This document shows positions 17,892-25,446 of a stretch of DNA of 64,000 bases, piece after piece. The translations under genes were made by a program, and so were the position numbers. This DNA is from Microcaldota archaeon (GTDB lineage Archaea > Micrarchaeota > Micrarchaeia > Micrarchaeales > Micrarchaeaceae): assembly GCA_021797575.1 (NCBI GenBank), contig JAJZZN010000003.1, positions 62,001 through 126,000 of the forward strand, written 5' to 3'. Position 1 is the first letter of the stretch. Every line of letters begins with the position of its first letter. Below the pieces are notes generated by a model. That model saw only the letters and a program-made list of their open reading frames with translations, ran no database searches and was not told the DNA's origin.

Positions 17892-18011
17892 ATGATGCAG
17901 AAGACGGTGAAGAAATCAAACAGGAAAATAGGCAAGGCGTACAGGAAGCAGAAGATAAAGAAGCTGAAAAAGGCCAGCAGAAAGATTCTCAAAGCCCAGA
18001 GAAGAAAATGA
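17892..18011 (+). CDS. Very basic 39-residue peptide
   Basis: A short reading frame starts with two ATGs (17892, 17895) preceded by a GGTG motif and runs 39 codons to TGA. The peptide is about half Lys/Arg (KSNRKIGKAYRKQ, then KKLKKASRKILKAQRRK) and would form one amphipathic helix. It resembles small ribosomal proteins in composition but matches neither eL39 nor eL41 (eL41 lies at 61027). It stands alone between hsp20 and the symporter pair. Confidence 0.45.
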   Translation: MMQKTVKKSNRKIGKAYRKQKIKKLKKASRKILKAQRRK

Positions 18012-18089
18012 ACACCCTGGCATAACTCCTACTTTATTTGTTCAAGCTACACTCAACCTCTTGCTGTACTTGGTCATAAAATAACAAAT

Positions 18090-18099
18090 CTTTATAAAT
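18090..18099 (+). promoter_or_regulatory. TATA box of the symporter pair
   Basis: CTTTATAAAT is 33-42 nt before the DUF3311 ATG at 18132, which is also preceded by AAGGTG. Confidence 0.55.
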
Positions 18100-18131
18100 G
18101 TTGGCAGTTTTATTAAAACCAAGGTGCGAGA

Positions 18132-18356
18132 ATGGAGGGCAAGAAGGTTGTCGCTGCGATACTGATAATAATACCCTTCATAGCATATCTGGCTCTGCCG
18201 CTGTACAATACGGAATTCCCCGAAGTATACGGGCTGCCGTTCTTTTACTGGTACCAGATAATATGGCTTCCTATATCCGGCGTGCTGTTTTACATAGCCG
18301 CGGTTCTGATAGATAGCGGCCGCAAGAAGGCGAAAGGGCGCAGATCTTCAAGATAG
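18132..18356 (+). CDS. DUF3311-type small membrane protein, symporter partner
   Basis: A 74-residue protein with two membrane helices (VAAILIIIPFIAYLALPL and YQIIWLPISGVLFYIAAVLI) joined by a loop with PFFYWYQ, and a basic C-terminus. This matches the DUF3311 small subunit that is routinely found directly before sodium:solute symporters of the monocarboxylate type. The symporter starts 8 nt after its stop. The TATA box and AAGGTG site support the start. Confidence 0.85.
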   Translation: MEGKKVVAAILIIIPFIAYLALPLYNTEFPEVYGLPFFYWYQIIWLPISGVLFYIAAVLIDSGRKKAKGRRSSR

Positions 18357-18364
18357 GTGTTTGA

Positions 18365-19873
18365 ATGATAGACGCACTCACATTTTTGGTTTTCGTAACT
18401 CTGTTCATAGTATTCATAGTGATTGGCTTTCTGGGCAGGCTGTTCAGGAAAGGCGACCTGTCGAAGATAGAGGAATGGGGCCTTGGCGGAAGGAGGATGG
18501 GTACCGCACTCGTCTGGTTCCTCGTAGGTGCTGACCTATTCACAGCATATACATTCATAGCTGTGCCGTCGAGCATGTTCGCCGTCGGATCCCTCTACTA
18601 CTTTGCAGTACCTTACGTATCGATAACTTTCGCCATAGCCATGCTGACGATGCCTAGGCTGTGGAGATACGCCAAGAAAAGAGGCTATGTCACTGCAGCG
18701 GACTTTGTTAAGGACAAGTTCAACAGCAGGAACCTCGCAATAATAATAGCAGTCACTGGCATAGTTGCAGAGCTCCCTTACATAGCATTGCAGGTAGTAG
18801 GAATGCAAGCCATACTCTCGGCCATGCTCGCAGGGGTTGCGAACTTCGCCCTGGTAAGCGATGTGGCATTAATACTCGCATTCCTCGCAATTGCAGGATT
18901 CACGTACTTCGCAGGATTGAGGGGCGTGACATTGACTGCAGTCTTCAAGGACATACTGATATTCACTACTGTTATAGTGGTCATACTGGCGGTGACTTTT
19001 GCGGTAGGCGGCTTCGGCAAATCTTTCGCAGCGGTGCCAAAGTATGTTACTCTGCCTCCTGCCTATAGCACTGCTTACATAAGCCTGTTCGTGATGAGCG
19101 CCTTCGCATTATATCTATATCCGCACGCAATAAACGGCAGCCTTAGCGCGCAGGACGACAAGAAACTGAGGAGGAGCCAGGCGCTTCTGCCCATATACGC
19201 CATAGGGCTTGCATTCATAGTGCTGTTCGGTGTGATGGTGTATGCGGTGCCACATGCTATGGCGGCTTTGGATTCCGTGCCCGCTGCGAGCCGCGGCGTG
19301 CTGGTAGTGCCTACCCTAATAGCATCAACGATGCCGGGATGGTTCACGGGATTCGCCTTCCTAGGTATATTCATAGGAGGATTGGTTCCAGCAGCAATAA
19401 TGGCGATAGCTGTGGCTAACCTTCTCACAAGGAACATAGTGAAGGAGATAAGGCCGAAAATGACTCCGCACAACGAGACTAGGTCGGCAAAATGGATTGC
19501 TGTGATATTCGAATTCGTTGCTCTGGGTTTCGTATTCGCAGTGCCTGCTACATATTCGATACAGCTGCAGCTTCTTGGCGGCATCATAATACTTCAAACA
19601 CTTCCAGCAGTATTCATAGCGCTGTTCACCGACAAGCTCAATAAGTATTCCATAATGACAGGCTGGGCCGCTGGCATAATAACAGGCATAGGCTTGCTGG
19701 AATACGTGAACAACTATGGGCTGCTTACCAAGTCCCTGATATCGAGCCCGTTCGGCGCGATATTCATAGGTGCGATAGCGCTTGCAGTTAACCTGCTTAT
19801 CGTAGTGGTATGGAGCGCCATAGCACCCGGAAAGGCATCGAAGAGCTTCCTGCAGGCAACGAAGAACGTATGA
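18365..19873 (+). CDS. Sodium:solute symporter family transporter
   Basis: A 502-residue protein with about 13 membrane helices, typical of the SSS family. The early segment (EEWGLGGRRMGTALVWFLVGADLFTAYTFIAVP, residues about 36-68) is the SSS helix-1 region, and the later KDILIFTTVIVV and GLVPAAIMAIAVANLLTRNI stretches fit sodium-site helices. With the DUF3311 partner it resembles MctP-type monocarboxylate/amino-acid carriers; the substrate is not readable. A strong hairpin terminator follows. Confidence 0.9.
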   Translation: MIDALTFLVFVTLFIVFIVIGFLGRLFRKGDLSKIEEWGLGGRRMGTALVWFLVGADLFTAYTFIAVPSSMFAVGSLYYFAVPYVSITFAIAMLTMPRLWRYAKKRGYVTAADFVKDKFNSRNLAIIIAVTGIVAELPYIALQVVGMQAILSAMLAGVANFALVSDVALILAFLAIAGFTYFAGLRGVTLTAVFKDILIFTTVIVVILAVTFAVGGFGKSFAAVPKYVTLPPAYSTAYISLFVMSAFALYLYPHAINGSLSAQDDKKLRRSQALLPIYAIGLAFIVLFGVMVYAVPHAMAALDSVPAASRGVLVVPTLIASTMPGWFTGFAFLGIFIGGLVPAAIMAIAVANLLTRNIVKEIRPKMTPHNETRSAKWIAVIFEFVALGFVFAVPATYSIQLQLLGGIIILQTLPAVFIALFTDKLNKYSIMTGWAAGIITGIGLLEYVNNYGLLTKSLISSPFGAIFIGAIALAVNLLIVVVWSAIAPGKASKSFLQATKNV

Positions 19874-19898
19874 CACAGCAACAGAGCAGTGCATTTTA

Positions 19899-19921
19899 GG
19901 AGAGCTTGGCTCTCCATTTTT
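19899..19921 (+). terminator. Hairpin with T-tract after the symporter
   Basis: GGAGAGC TTG GCTCTCC forms a 7-bp stem with a 3-nt loop at 19899-19915, followed by ATTTTTC. It sits 26 nt after the symporter stop, so it looks like an intrinsic terminator. Confidence 0.7.
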
Positions 19922-19995
19922 CAATATCATGCTTTTCTTGTTTTTGTCTTGTCGTCGTATGGCATATAATCTGCGAATAGCGGAAGTGAGCAATG

Positions 19996-20004
19996 TTTAT
20001 AAAT
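19996..20004 (+). promoter_or_regulatory. TATA box of the MFS gene
   Basis: TTTATAAAT about 41-49 nt before the ATG at 20045; a GGTGGTG ribosome binding site lies 6 nt before the start. Confidence 0.55.
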
Positions 20005-20044
20005 TTATCTATTGATACGTTAAACATATCTTGGTGGTGTTGCA

Positions 20045-21442
20045 ATGGCTGAAGGATATAGCGATGAGCTATCCAACAAAGCTATAAGCTATCTAATTGA
20101 TAAGTACAGTCCTGCGGGCAACAGGATCGGTTGGCTGATGATAGCCTCGATATTCGTGGAATCATGGGACCTTTATTCCATATCATTCATACTGATATTC
20201 CTTGAGGGAATATTCCATCCATCTGCTCTTCTTCTAGGCCTCACTGCAGCAGGAACGCAGGGAGGCGCAGTGATAGGTGCACTGTTTGGAGGTTGGTTAG
20301 CCGATAAAATAGGAAGGAGGAGGGTATTCCTAACTACAATGGTAATATTCATAGTGTTCGGTCTCGCACAGGCGTTCGCGCCAGACATGGTTGTACTGGC
20401 AATAATCAGATTCATATTGGGCGTGCCGCTCGGAATGGACATAGCTAGCGGCTACACATATATAATGGAATCCATGCAGAAGGGCAAGCGCGAGGTAATG
20501 GGCAACCGCTGGCAATTCATGTTCGCCGTAGGAGAAATATCGGCGATACTGGTTGTTGCAGCGTTCCTCATAGCTGGCGTCTCGCCAAGCATAATGTGGA
20601 GGATAGTGCTTGGTGCCTCAGCAATTCCGGCATTGGCGATATTCATACTGAGGTACAACCTGCCCGAGAGCGCGATATGGCTCATCGGCAAGGGTCAGTA
20701 CGCAGACGCGAAGAAAGAGACAAGGAAGATGTACCACGATTCGCTCAACATGCTTCCAGATAAGAACTACCCGATACCAAAAGTCAATCTGTCTAGGTTC
20801 CTATCAGTGATACATAAGGACCGCATAAAGTGGAAGGCAACGATATACGGCTGGATAGCATCATTCATGCAGAGCACTGAATTCTCAACTTTCGCCTTCT
20901 ACATACCTGTGCTGTTCGTAGCTTTGGGCGTATCGTCAATACTGGGCACCGACCTTATAACCCTTGCCGTGTACATAATAGCAATGATATCCGGATTGGT
21001 AGGGCCCATGATACTGCCTAAGATAGGGCAGAGAAAGCTCAGCATATACGGCTTCAGCATGGTATTTGTGGCGCTGATCATCGCTGCGATAGCAATATTT
21101 GCCAAGCAGCTGATAATACTGCCGATAGCTGCAGGCATAATGCTATGGGGTCATTATTGGGATGCCGAGAACGTGATAACCATACCGTCTATGGTTGCAC
21201 CGCCAAAATACAAGGCAACGTCAAGCGGCTTCGCATACATGTTTGTGAAGCTGCCCGCATTCTTCTCCATATTCCTGTTCCCGGCGTTCTTTGACTACAT
21301 AGGAAAGGGCGGCGCTACGCTATTCACGGCGATATTCCCATTGATAGGTCTGCTGGCTGCAATATTCATACTGCCCGAGGTGTATGGATACAAGGAAGTC
21401 ATAGCAAAGACCATCAAGAGAGCGGTAAGTAGGAAGAAGTGA
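20045..21442 (+). CDS. Major facilitator superfamily transporter (sugar/organic-acid type)
   Basis: A 465-residue protein with 12 membrane helices. The MFS loop motif GGWLADKIGRRRVF lies between helices 2 and 3, with LGVPLGMDIASGYTYIMESM in helix 4 and the loop motif NLPESAIWLIGKGQYADA after helix 6, the last being characteristic of the sugar-porter subgroup. The substrate is unknown; sugar, aromatic-acid or phosphate-ester uptake are possible. It has its own TATA box, a GGTGGTG site and a long terminator hairpin that contains its stop codon. Confidence 0.9.
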   Translation: MAEGYSDELSNKAISYLIDKYSPAGNRIGWLMIASIFVESWDLYSISFILIFLEGIFHPSALLLGLTAAGTQGGAVIGALFGGWLADKIGRRRVFLTTMVIFIVFGLAQAFAPDMVVLAIIRFILGVPLGMDIASGYTYIMESMQKGKREVMGNRWQFMFAVGEISAILVVAAFLIAGVSPSIMWRIVLGASAIPALAIFILRYNLPESAIWLIGKGQYADAKKETRKMYHDSLNMLPDKNYPIPKVNLSRFLSVIHKDRIKWKATIYGWIASFMQSTEFSTFAFYIPVLFVALGVSSILGTDLITLAVYIIAMISGLVGPMILPKIGQRKLSIYGFSMVFVALIIAAIAIFAKQLIILPIAAGIMLWGHYWDAENVITIPSMVAPPKYKATSSGFAYMFVKLPAFFSIFLFPAFFDYIGKGGATLFTAIFPLIGLLAAIFILPEVYGYKEVIAKTIKRAVSRKK

Positions 21443-21480
21443 ACCCCACCTCACTTCTTCCCTTTTTCTTTTTTCTTTCT
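21432..21480 (+). terminator. Strong intrinsic-type terminator after the MFS gene
   Basis: GGAAGAAGTGA (21432-21442) pairs perfectly with TCACTTCTTCC (21451-21461), an 11-bp stem with an 8-nt loop, then a long pyrimidine tract of T runs. The TGA stop codon of the transporter is the end of the 5' stem strand. Confidence 0.8.
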
Positions 21481-21528
21481 TGTCCGCACAGTGCACCAAA
21501 AATAGGCCGTAGGCTGTATCAAAAAGCG

Positions 21529-22152
21529 TTAGCTTATGTCGATGTACATCTGGTCGTTGAATTCATATGCTGCTGATTCATCATCAAGGTTGAATGCCTT
21601 TAACATCTCCTCCTTATTGCCGAACTCCACTATCTGGCCGTTCTCTACATCCATCATGACTATTGATCCTCCGAATTCGTAATACACGTATATGCTGCGC
21701 GTGCTGTCCTTGGATACCACCACTACCTTCGATGAGGGATTACCCAAGGCTATCAGAATGCTGCAAAGGAGTATGCTCTTGTCAGTAACGTCGCCCAGCA
21801 TGAAGCGCAGAGTCTCCTCGGGCATGAGCCAGAACTCTATTGGCAATGCAGCATCGCCTATATCCTTCGAGACAAAATCGAAGGCCTTCCGCGCGGCATC
21901 GGGGAAATTTGCGTCATAGTCATAGCTGTCGAACTCCCCTCTAATGTCCATTGCCTTCCTCATGACCATAGAGGCCTTTGGCGTTACGAGCGTGGGCAGT
22001 TCAGCAACGGACAGCGCCTCCTTCTCCTCTATATAATCCTTGTACTTTGAGATGATAAGCAGATATATGTTATTGAGGCGTACGTACTTGTCAAGGGAAT
22101 CGCGCAGGCTCCCCTTTTCATTCCCGTCGCCTGGCGCATCCATGTTTTCCAT
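21529..22152 (-). CDS. Transglutaminase-like fold protein, apparently without the catalytic Cys
   Basis: A 207-residue soluble protein. Residues about 107-170 recall the core of archaeal transglutaminase-like proteins: a Trp-x-Pro-like segment FWLMPEETLRFMLGD, then VTDKSILLCSILIALG, then the strand pair SIYVYYEF and SIVMMDVENG. In active members a Cys is expected at about residue 122 (GDC-type motif), where this protein has Val. The likeness is by eye only. It is monocistronic between convergent transporter and ferredoxin genes. It could be a non-enzymatic scaffold. Confidence 0.5.
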   Translation of the reverse strand: MENMDAPGDGNEKGSLRDSLDKYVRLNNIYLLIISKYKDYIEEKEALSVAELPTLVTPKASMVMRKAMDIRGEFDSYDYDANFPDAARKAFDFVSKDIGDAALPIEFWLMPEETLRFMLGDVTDKSILLCSILIALGNPSSKVVVVSKDSTRSIYVYYEFGGSIVMMDVENGQIVEFGNKEEMLKAFNLDDESAAYEFNDQMYIDIS

Positions 22153-22276
22153 ATTATCGATAACCTATATGAAGTATAAAAAGCTTACCCAGAGCGGCAG
22201 ATGCAGCCCTGAAGCTATGATAAAGGTAAATGGAGATAAATATAACAAAGAAAAGAAAAATAGAAGAAGAAAAGCA

Positions 22277-22306
22277 GAAAGCGGTGAAAGATATGTAGCC
22301 GCTTTC
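22277..22306 (-). terminator. Hairpin terminator after the ferredoxin gene
   Basis: On the minus strand GAAAGCGG and CCGCTTTC form an 8-bp stem directly at the ferredoxin stop codon, followed by a T-rich tail (TGCTTTTCTTC and on). It ends the ferredoxin transcript. Confidence 0.65.
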
Positions 22307-22679
22307 ACTTGTATATGGACTGGTACTTGGCTCCCGTATCGTCAGTTATGTGTATGCATTCTCCTTCGCACTCTATAAGGCACGCCTGGCAGAGTATGCA
22401 CGCAGAGCCGTTTACGCCAACGGATATGCCGCCGCTCGTCCCATCATTGTCCTTGGCGAAATGCTTGTGGCCGTCCTGTACGTTCGCCCACTTATCATAT
22501 ACTGCCTTTTCTGTCACTCCCTTCCATTTCATCTCTTCAGGCGCATTATCGGAATTCGCGCCTTCTGCGTCTGGATTGTCAGGGGTTCCCCTGCCCTTCA
22601 TCTGGAACACCGCGACCGGGCACACATCAAAGCAGTGCTGGCATCCAGTGCACTTCGTCTTATCAACATATACATCCAT
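22305..22679 (-). CDS. Dicluster (2 x 4Fe-4S) ferredoxin with central insertion
   Basis: A 124-residue ferredoxin. CTGCQHCFDVCP (10-21) and CILCQACLIEC near residues 95-105 give two complete Cys4 sets for two 4Fe-4S clusters. About 70 residues separate them, against about 30 in compact dicluster ferredoxins; the insert is polar and holds GHKH and many acidic residues. Such ferredoxins carry electrons from 2-oxoacid or other dehydrogenases. It is monocistronic with a terminator hairpin at its stop codon. Confidence 0.85.
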   Translation of the reverse strand: MDVYVDKTKCTGCQHCFDVCPVAVFQMKGRGTPDNPDAEGANSDNAPEEMKWKGVTEKAVYDKWANVQDGHKHFAKDNDGTSGGISVGVNGSACILCQACLIECEGECIHITDDTGAKYQSIYK

Positions 22680-22781
22680 TTAACCACGTCATAAAACTAT
22701 ACCACTTTAAGGCTTTAAAACTATGCGTGCGCAAAGTAGACGCAAATACAAATATCTACTCTATGCGCGGCGCTTAGCCAA

Positions 22782-23084
22782 TCAGCCGAAAAGCCCAGCC
22801 AATCCTCCTGCAGCTTCCTCTTCGCTCTTCTTCTCGTCCTTCTTTTCCTCCTTCTTCTCTGCCTTGCCTGGTGCTGCTGCTGCCTGCTGCGGTGCTGCTG
22901 CCTGCATGCTCTGGGCGTTCTTTATCACTTCCTTTATATCGACTCCCTTCAAGGAAGAGACTATGGCCTTGGCCTGTGCCTCGTCCGGGTTCATTCCGGC
23001 AGCCTTTATCACTTCGAGGATGTTCTGCTCGTTTATCTCTTTTCCTGCTGCGTCAAGCAACAGTGCTGCATATACATATTCCAT
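22782..23084 (-). CDS. rpl12: Ribosomal protein P1 (archaeal L12)
   Basis: A 100-residue stalk protein that binds translation GTPases. The N-terminal dimerisation helices ([20 protein letters not shown]) lead into an Ala-rich hinge, a Lys/Glu stretch and the conserved C-terminal tail GGLAGLFG. The ATG at 23084 is chosen because GGTGA stands 5 nt before it; the GTG at 23091-23093 is part of that ribosome binding site. It is the last gene of uL1-uL10-P1, 11 nt after uL10. Confidence 0.95.
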   Translation of the reverse strand: MEYVYAALLLDAAGKEINEQNILEVIKAAGMNPDEAQAKAIVSSLKGVDIKEVIKNAQSMQAAAPQQAAAAPGKAEKKEEKKDEKKSEEEAAGGLAGLFG

Positions 23085-23095
23085 ATCTTTCACCT

Positions 23096-23935
23096 TTAAG
23101 CGTTATCATTTCCAGCGCCCGCATTCAGGCTCGCAGCCTGGAGCGCAGCTGCACCGAGCAGCTTCTCGATTATGCCCTTGTCGTACAGCTTGTACTCTAT
23201 GCCGAGGTACATCGCGCTGCTGTATGCCTTGAGCAGCATGCTCCTTATTGTAAAGCTGTTGACTATATTTGCTGCATAGCTTATTGCTATTGCCTCTCCC
23301 AATGCCTTGGCGATGTCCTTGCTCAGCCCCTCTGGGGTTATGCTGAGCGCCTTCTGCGTGAACAGCATGCCGTCCGAGAATATTACCGATGGGGTTACGC
23401 TTGCCACTATTGGCTTTATGCCGAGTGTGTGCAGCGCCTTGGAAAGGCCCGTAGTTATTACCTCTCCCTCTTTAACGGTCTTGTCCTTGCCTATTACGAC
23501 TTTGCCCTTCTGTATCTGTACATCTATGCCTGCCTGCTTCAGCTCCGTCACTGCCTGCCCCGGCTGGAGCGTGGTCTCCCCGCTGCTTATCAGTATGTCT
23601 GACGGAGCCTTCTGGTTGGGCTTGGCCGCAAGCCTGAGCGAATTCGACTTGAACTCCTTGTAGAGCTCGAACGGATCTTTGTTGCTCATGACTATTGCTG
23701 ATGTGCCCTCTATGTACTTGACAAGGTCCTTCGACCTGCTGTCGCTCTCAAGTATCTTTATAAGCAGGTTCTTCCTGCCCATCACTACCTTTATGCTGCC
23801 GCGCATCCTGTTCTTAGACAGCTGCAGCAGCCTGTCAGGTATGTTGCTAACAGGCATTATGCCTATGGTCTTGTAGCCCTTGAGCTCTTTGCTCGCCGAT
23901 TCTACAAACTTTTCTTTCTGATCTCTTGTAAGCAT
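23096..23935 (-). CDS. rpl10: Ribosomal protein uL10 (P0), short form
   Basis: A 279-residue protein that anchors the P1 stalk dimers to 23S rRNA. The N-terminal rRNA-binding domain ([30 protein letters not shown]) and inserted domain II ([34 protein letters not shown]) are clear, then the stalk-binding helices. It stops at [18 protein letters not shown], without the acidic linker and GLFG-type tail that most archaeal P0 proteins carry. It follows uL1 by 7 nt. Confidence 0.94.
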   Translation of the reverse strand: MLTRDQKEKFVESASKELKGYKTIGIMPVSNIPDRLLQLSKNRMRGSIKVVMGRKNLLIKILESDSRSKDLVKYIEGTSAIVMSNKDPFELYKEFKSNSLRLAAKPNQKAPSDILISSGETTLQPGQAVTELKQAGIDVQIQKGKVVIGKDKTVKEGEVITTGLSKALHTLGIKPIVASVTPSVIFSDGMLFTQKALSITPEGLSKDIAKALGEAIAISYAANIVNSFTIRSMLLKAYSSAMYLGIEYKLYDKGIIEKLLGAAALQAASLNAGAGNDNA

Positions 23936-23942
23936 AAAATCA

Positions 23943-24575
23943 CTACAATATCTTTATGGGCGTGCTCATTGTGAGCTTCATGTATATCGACCGCAGCGTG
24001 TGCTTGCCGAGCTGCTTAGTCAGCGTGTTTATAACAGCATCCACATTCTCGGTTATCTGATCTGTGCTCATCTTCTCTGTGCCTACCATGCAGTGCACAG
24101 TGGGCAGGTACTTGCCCTTGCTCCTTATGTATATGGACTTGCTCACGTTCTTTACCATCTCCTCGATGCTCGTGCCGACTATGGGCTTAGGCATCTTGTT
24201 CCTCGGTCCTAGAAACTGACCAAGCGCCTTGGCGATCTGAGGCATCAGGCTCGGCTGGGCTATCAGCTCGTAGCTGAGGAGTTCGTGCTGCTTTGACGCA
24301 TCAGTGGATATCGTGGCCAGCTCCGAGCTCTTTATCACCTTCACGCCCAGGGCATTCGCCTTCTCTATGATATCGAGGCTATCGGCAAACACCGCCACTC
24401 CTCCCCCTTTTCCCTTGCCGTTCGGCAACGCTATTGCGAGATTGAGCCTGTTTGCAGGCTTGCTGAAATCTACTCCTTTGAAATTGACTGCGAGCTCGAC
24501 GCTCTGGGCGAACTTCCTCTTGCCCTTATTTTCATTTATGTAGGCGTCAATCTTCTTCTTCAGATCTTCTTCCAT
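23943..24575 (-). CDS. rpl1: Ribosomal protein uL1
   Basis: A 210-residue L1 stalk protein, with the N-terminal strand KRKFAQSVELAVNFKGVD and the domain II core (LGQFLGPRNKMPKPIVG). The length is standard for archaea. GGAGG lies 7 nt before the ATG at 24575, and a small hairpin stands immediately before that site. A TATA box at 24641-24651 makes this the first gene of the uL1-uL10-P1 operon. uL11, which often joins this operon, is not here. Confidence 0.96.
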   Translation of the reverse strand: MEEDLKKKIDAYINENKGKRKFAQSVELAVNFKGVDFSKPANRLNLAIALPNGKGKGGGVAVFADSLDIIEKANALGVKVIKSSELATISTDASKQHELLSYELIAQPSLMPQIAKALGQFLGPRNKMPKPIVGTSIEEMVKNVSKSIYIRSKGKYLPTVHCMVGTEKMSTDQITENVDAVINTLTKQLGKHTLRSIYMKLTMSTPIKIL

Positions 24576-24586
24576 TGATATCCCTC

Positions 24587-24599
24587 CTGCATGATGCAG
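24587..24599 (-). promoter_or_regulatory. Hairpin before the uL1 ribosome binding site
   Basis: CTGCA TCA TGCAG on the minus strand can form a 5-bp stem with a 3-nt loop abutting the GGAGG site of uL1. L1 proteins of other archaea and bacteria regulate their own mRNA, so this may be an autoregulatory element; only its position supports that. Confidence 0.3.
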
Positions 24600-24640
24600 T
24601 GCTTGCGGGAAAACAAGTCAATTTTTATTTAGGTGGGAAA

Positions 24641-24651
24641 CCTATATAAAC
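24641..24651 (-). promoter_or_regulatory. TATA box of the uL1-uL10-P1 operon
   Basis: GTTTATATAGG on the minus strand, about 66-76 nt before the uL1 ATG, predicts a leader of about 45 nt containing the hairpin at 24587-24599. Confidence 0.55.
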
Positions 24652-24670
24652 ATTTGCGAATTTCCACCTT

Positions 24671-25279
24671 TTACTTGCTTTCTACCTTAGCCTCGAAATC
24701 CTCTACCTTGTATGTGAACTCCTCGTTGGCCTTTATGCTGCCGCGCTCCTTGAGGACCTCCCTTGCGAGCAGGTAGTACACGAAGGCTAGCGCCCTCCTG
24801 CCTCTGTTGTTCACAGGTATGAGGAGATCCGTGTATTTCGTCGAATTGTCCGTGTCGCTCAGCGCGATTATCGGTATGTTTATCTTGCTGGCCTCCTTTA
24901 TGGCCTGCTTCTCGTTCCTCGAGTCGCTTATGAAAAGCAGCGCTGGCTCCATGAAGTCAGGCCTGCCGGGGTTAGTGAATATGCCTGGGTTGACCCTTCC
25001 CTCCAGGAACTTGGCCCCTATGAGATCGGCGAACTTCTTTGCTGCGTATATTGCATATATCCTAGAAGCGGTTACGACAACCTTGTTCGGGTCGTATCTC
25101 GCGAGCATCCTTGCCGCTATCCTTATCCTTGAGTCTATGGTCTTGACGTCAAGCAGGTAAAGCCCGTCCTCGCGTATCTTGTATATGAACCTTGACATGC
25201 CGGGCGCTTTGACCTTCGTCGCGATGTGTATTCCTTCTTCTAAGTATTCGTTTTGGTTAACGAGCAATTCATCTTCCAT
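24671..25279 (-). CDS. rps2: Ribosomal protein uS2
   Basis: A 202-residue small-subunit protein. The core GIHIATKVKAPGMSRFIYK, RPDFMEPALLFISDSRNEKQ and IPIIALSDTDNS is typical of archaeal S2. The ATG at 25279 has AAGGTG 6 nt before it; a GTG at 25288 is part of that site. The tRNA-Pro 3' end lies only 13 nt before the ATG, so the mRNA 5' end is probably made by tRNA 3' processing. Confidence 0.96.
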   Translation of the reverse strand: MEDELLVNQNEYLEEGIHIATKVKAPGMSRFIYKIREDGLYLLDVKTIDSRIRIAARMLARYDPNKVVVTASRIYAIYAAKKFADLIGAKFLEGRVNPGIFTNPGRPDFMEPALLFISDSRNEKQAIKEASKINIPIIALSDTDNSTKYTDLLIPVNNRGRRALAFVYYLLAREVLKERGSIKANEEFTYKVEDFEAKVESK

Positions 25280-25292
25280 TTTATGCACCTTC

Positions 25293-25390
25293 TGGGGCCG
25301 CCGAGATTTTCAAGTGCTTTTTGAATTCCCGAAGGTTCTCGGGTCGCCAGCACCCCAAGCTGGAAGCCTACCAAGCTAGCAGACGGCCCC
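25293..25390 (-). tRNA. tRNA-Pro (anticodon GGG) with two micro-introns in the T arm
   Basis: Acceptor GGGGCCG (25384-25390) pairs with CGGCCCC (25294-25300), discriminator A at 25293. The anticodon arm CCAGC-TTGGGGT-GCTGG gives GGG, proline. The T stem CCGAG/CTCGG encloses 32 nt instead of 7. Removing 25326-25337 (12 nt, between positions 53 and 54) and 25307-25319 (13 nt, between 59 and 60) leaves TTCAAAT, a perfect T loop. Each insert follows bulge-helix-bulge geometry: helices CCCG/CGGG and TTCA/TGAA, three-nucleotide bulges, cuts after the second bulge base. A TATA box stands upstream. Confidence 0.85.
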
Positions 25391-25415
25391 ATTGATTATT
25401 ATTTTCAAACACTTA

Positions 25416-25427
25416 CATATTTATAAC
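25416..25427 (-). promoter_or_regulatory. TATA box of tRNA-Pro and uS2
   Basis: GTTATAAATATG on the minus strand, 26-37 nt before the tRNA-Pro 5' end, the right distance for transcription to begin at or just before the tRNA. Confidence 0.6.
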
Positions 25428-25446
25428 GCAACCATATTTTGTGCTT

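Noticed and set aside
25293-25390. Reading the extra bases of tRNA-Pro as a long variable arm (CCCGA/TCGGG)
   Set aside because: tRNA-Pro is class I, and this reading leaves no valid T arm, whereas the two-intron reading restores a perfect one.
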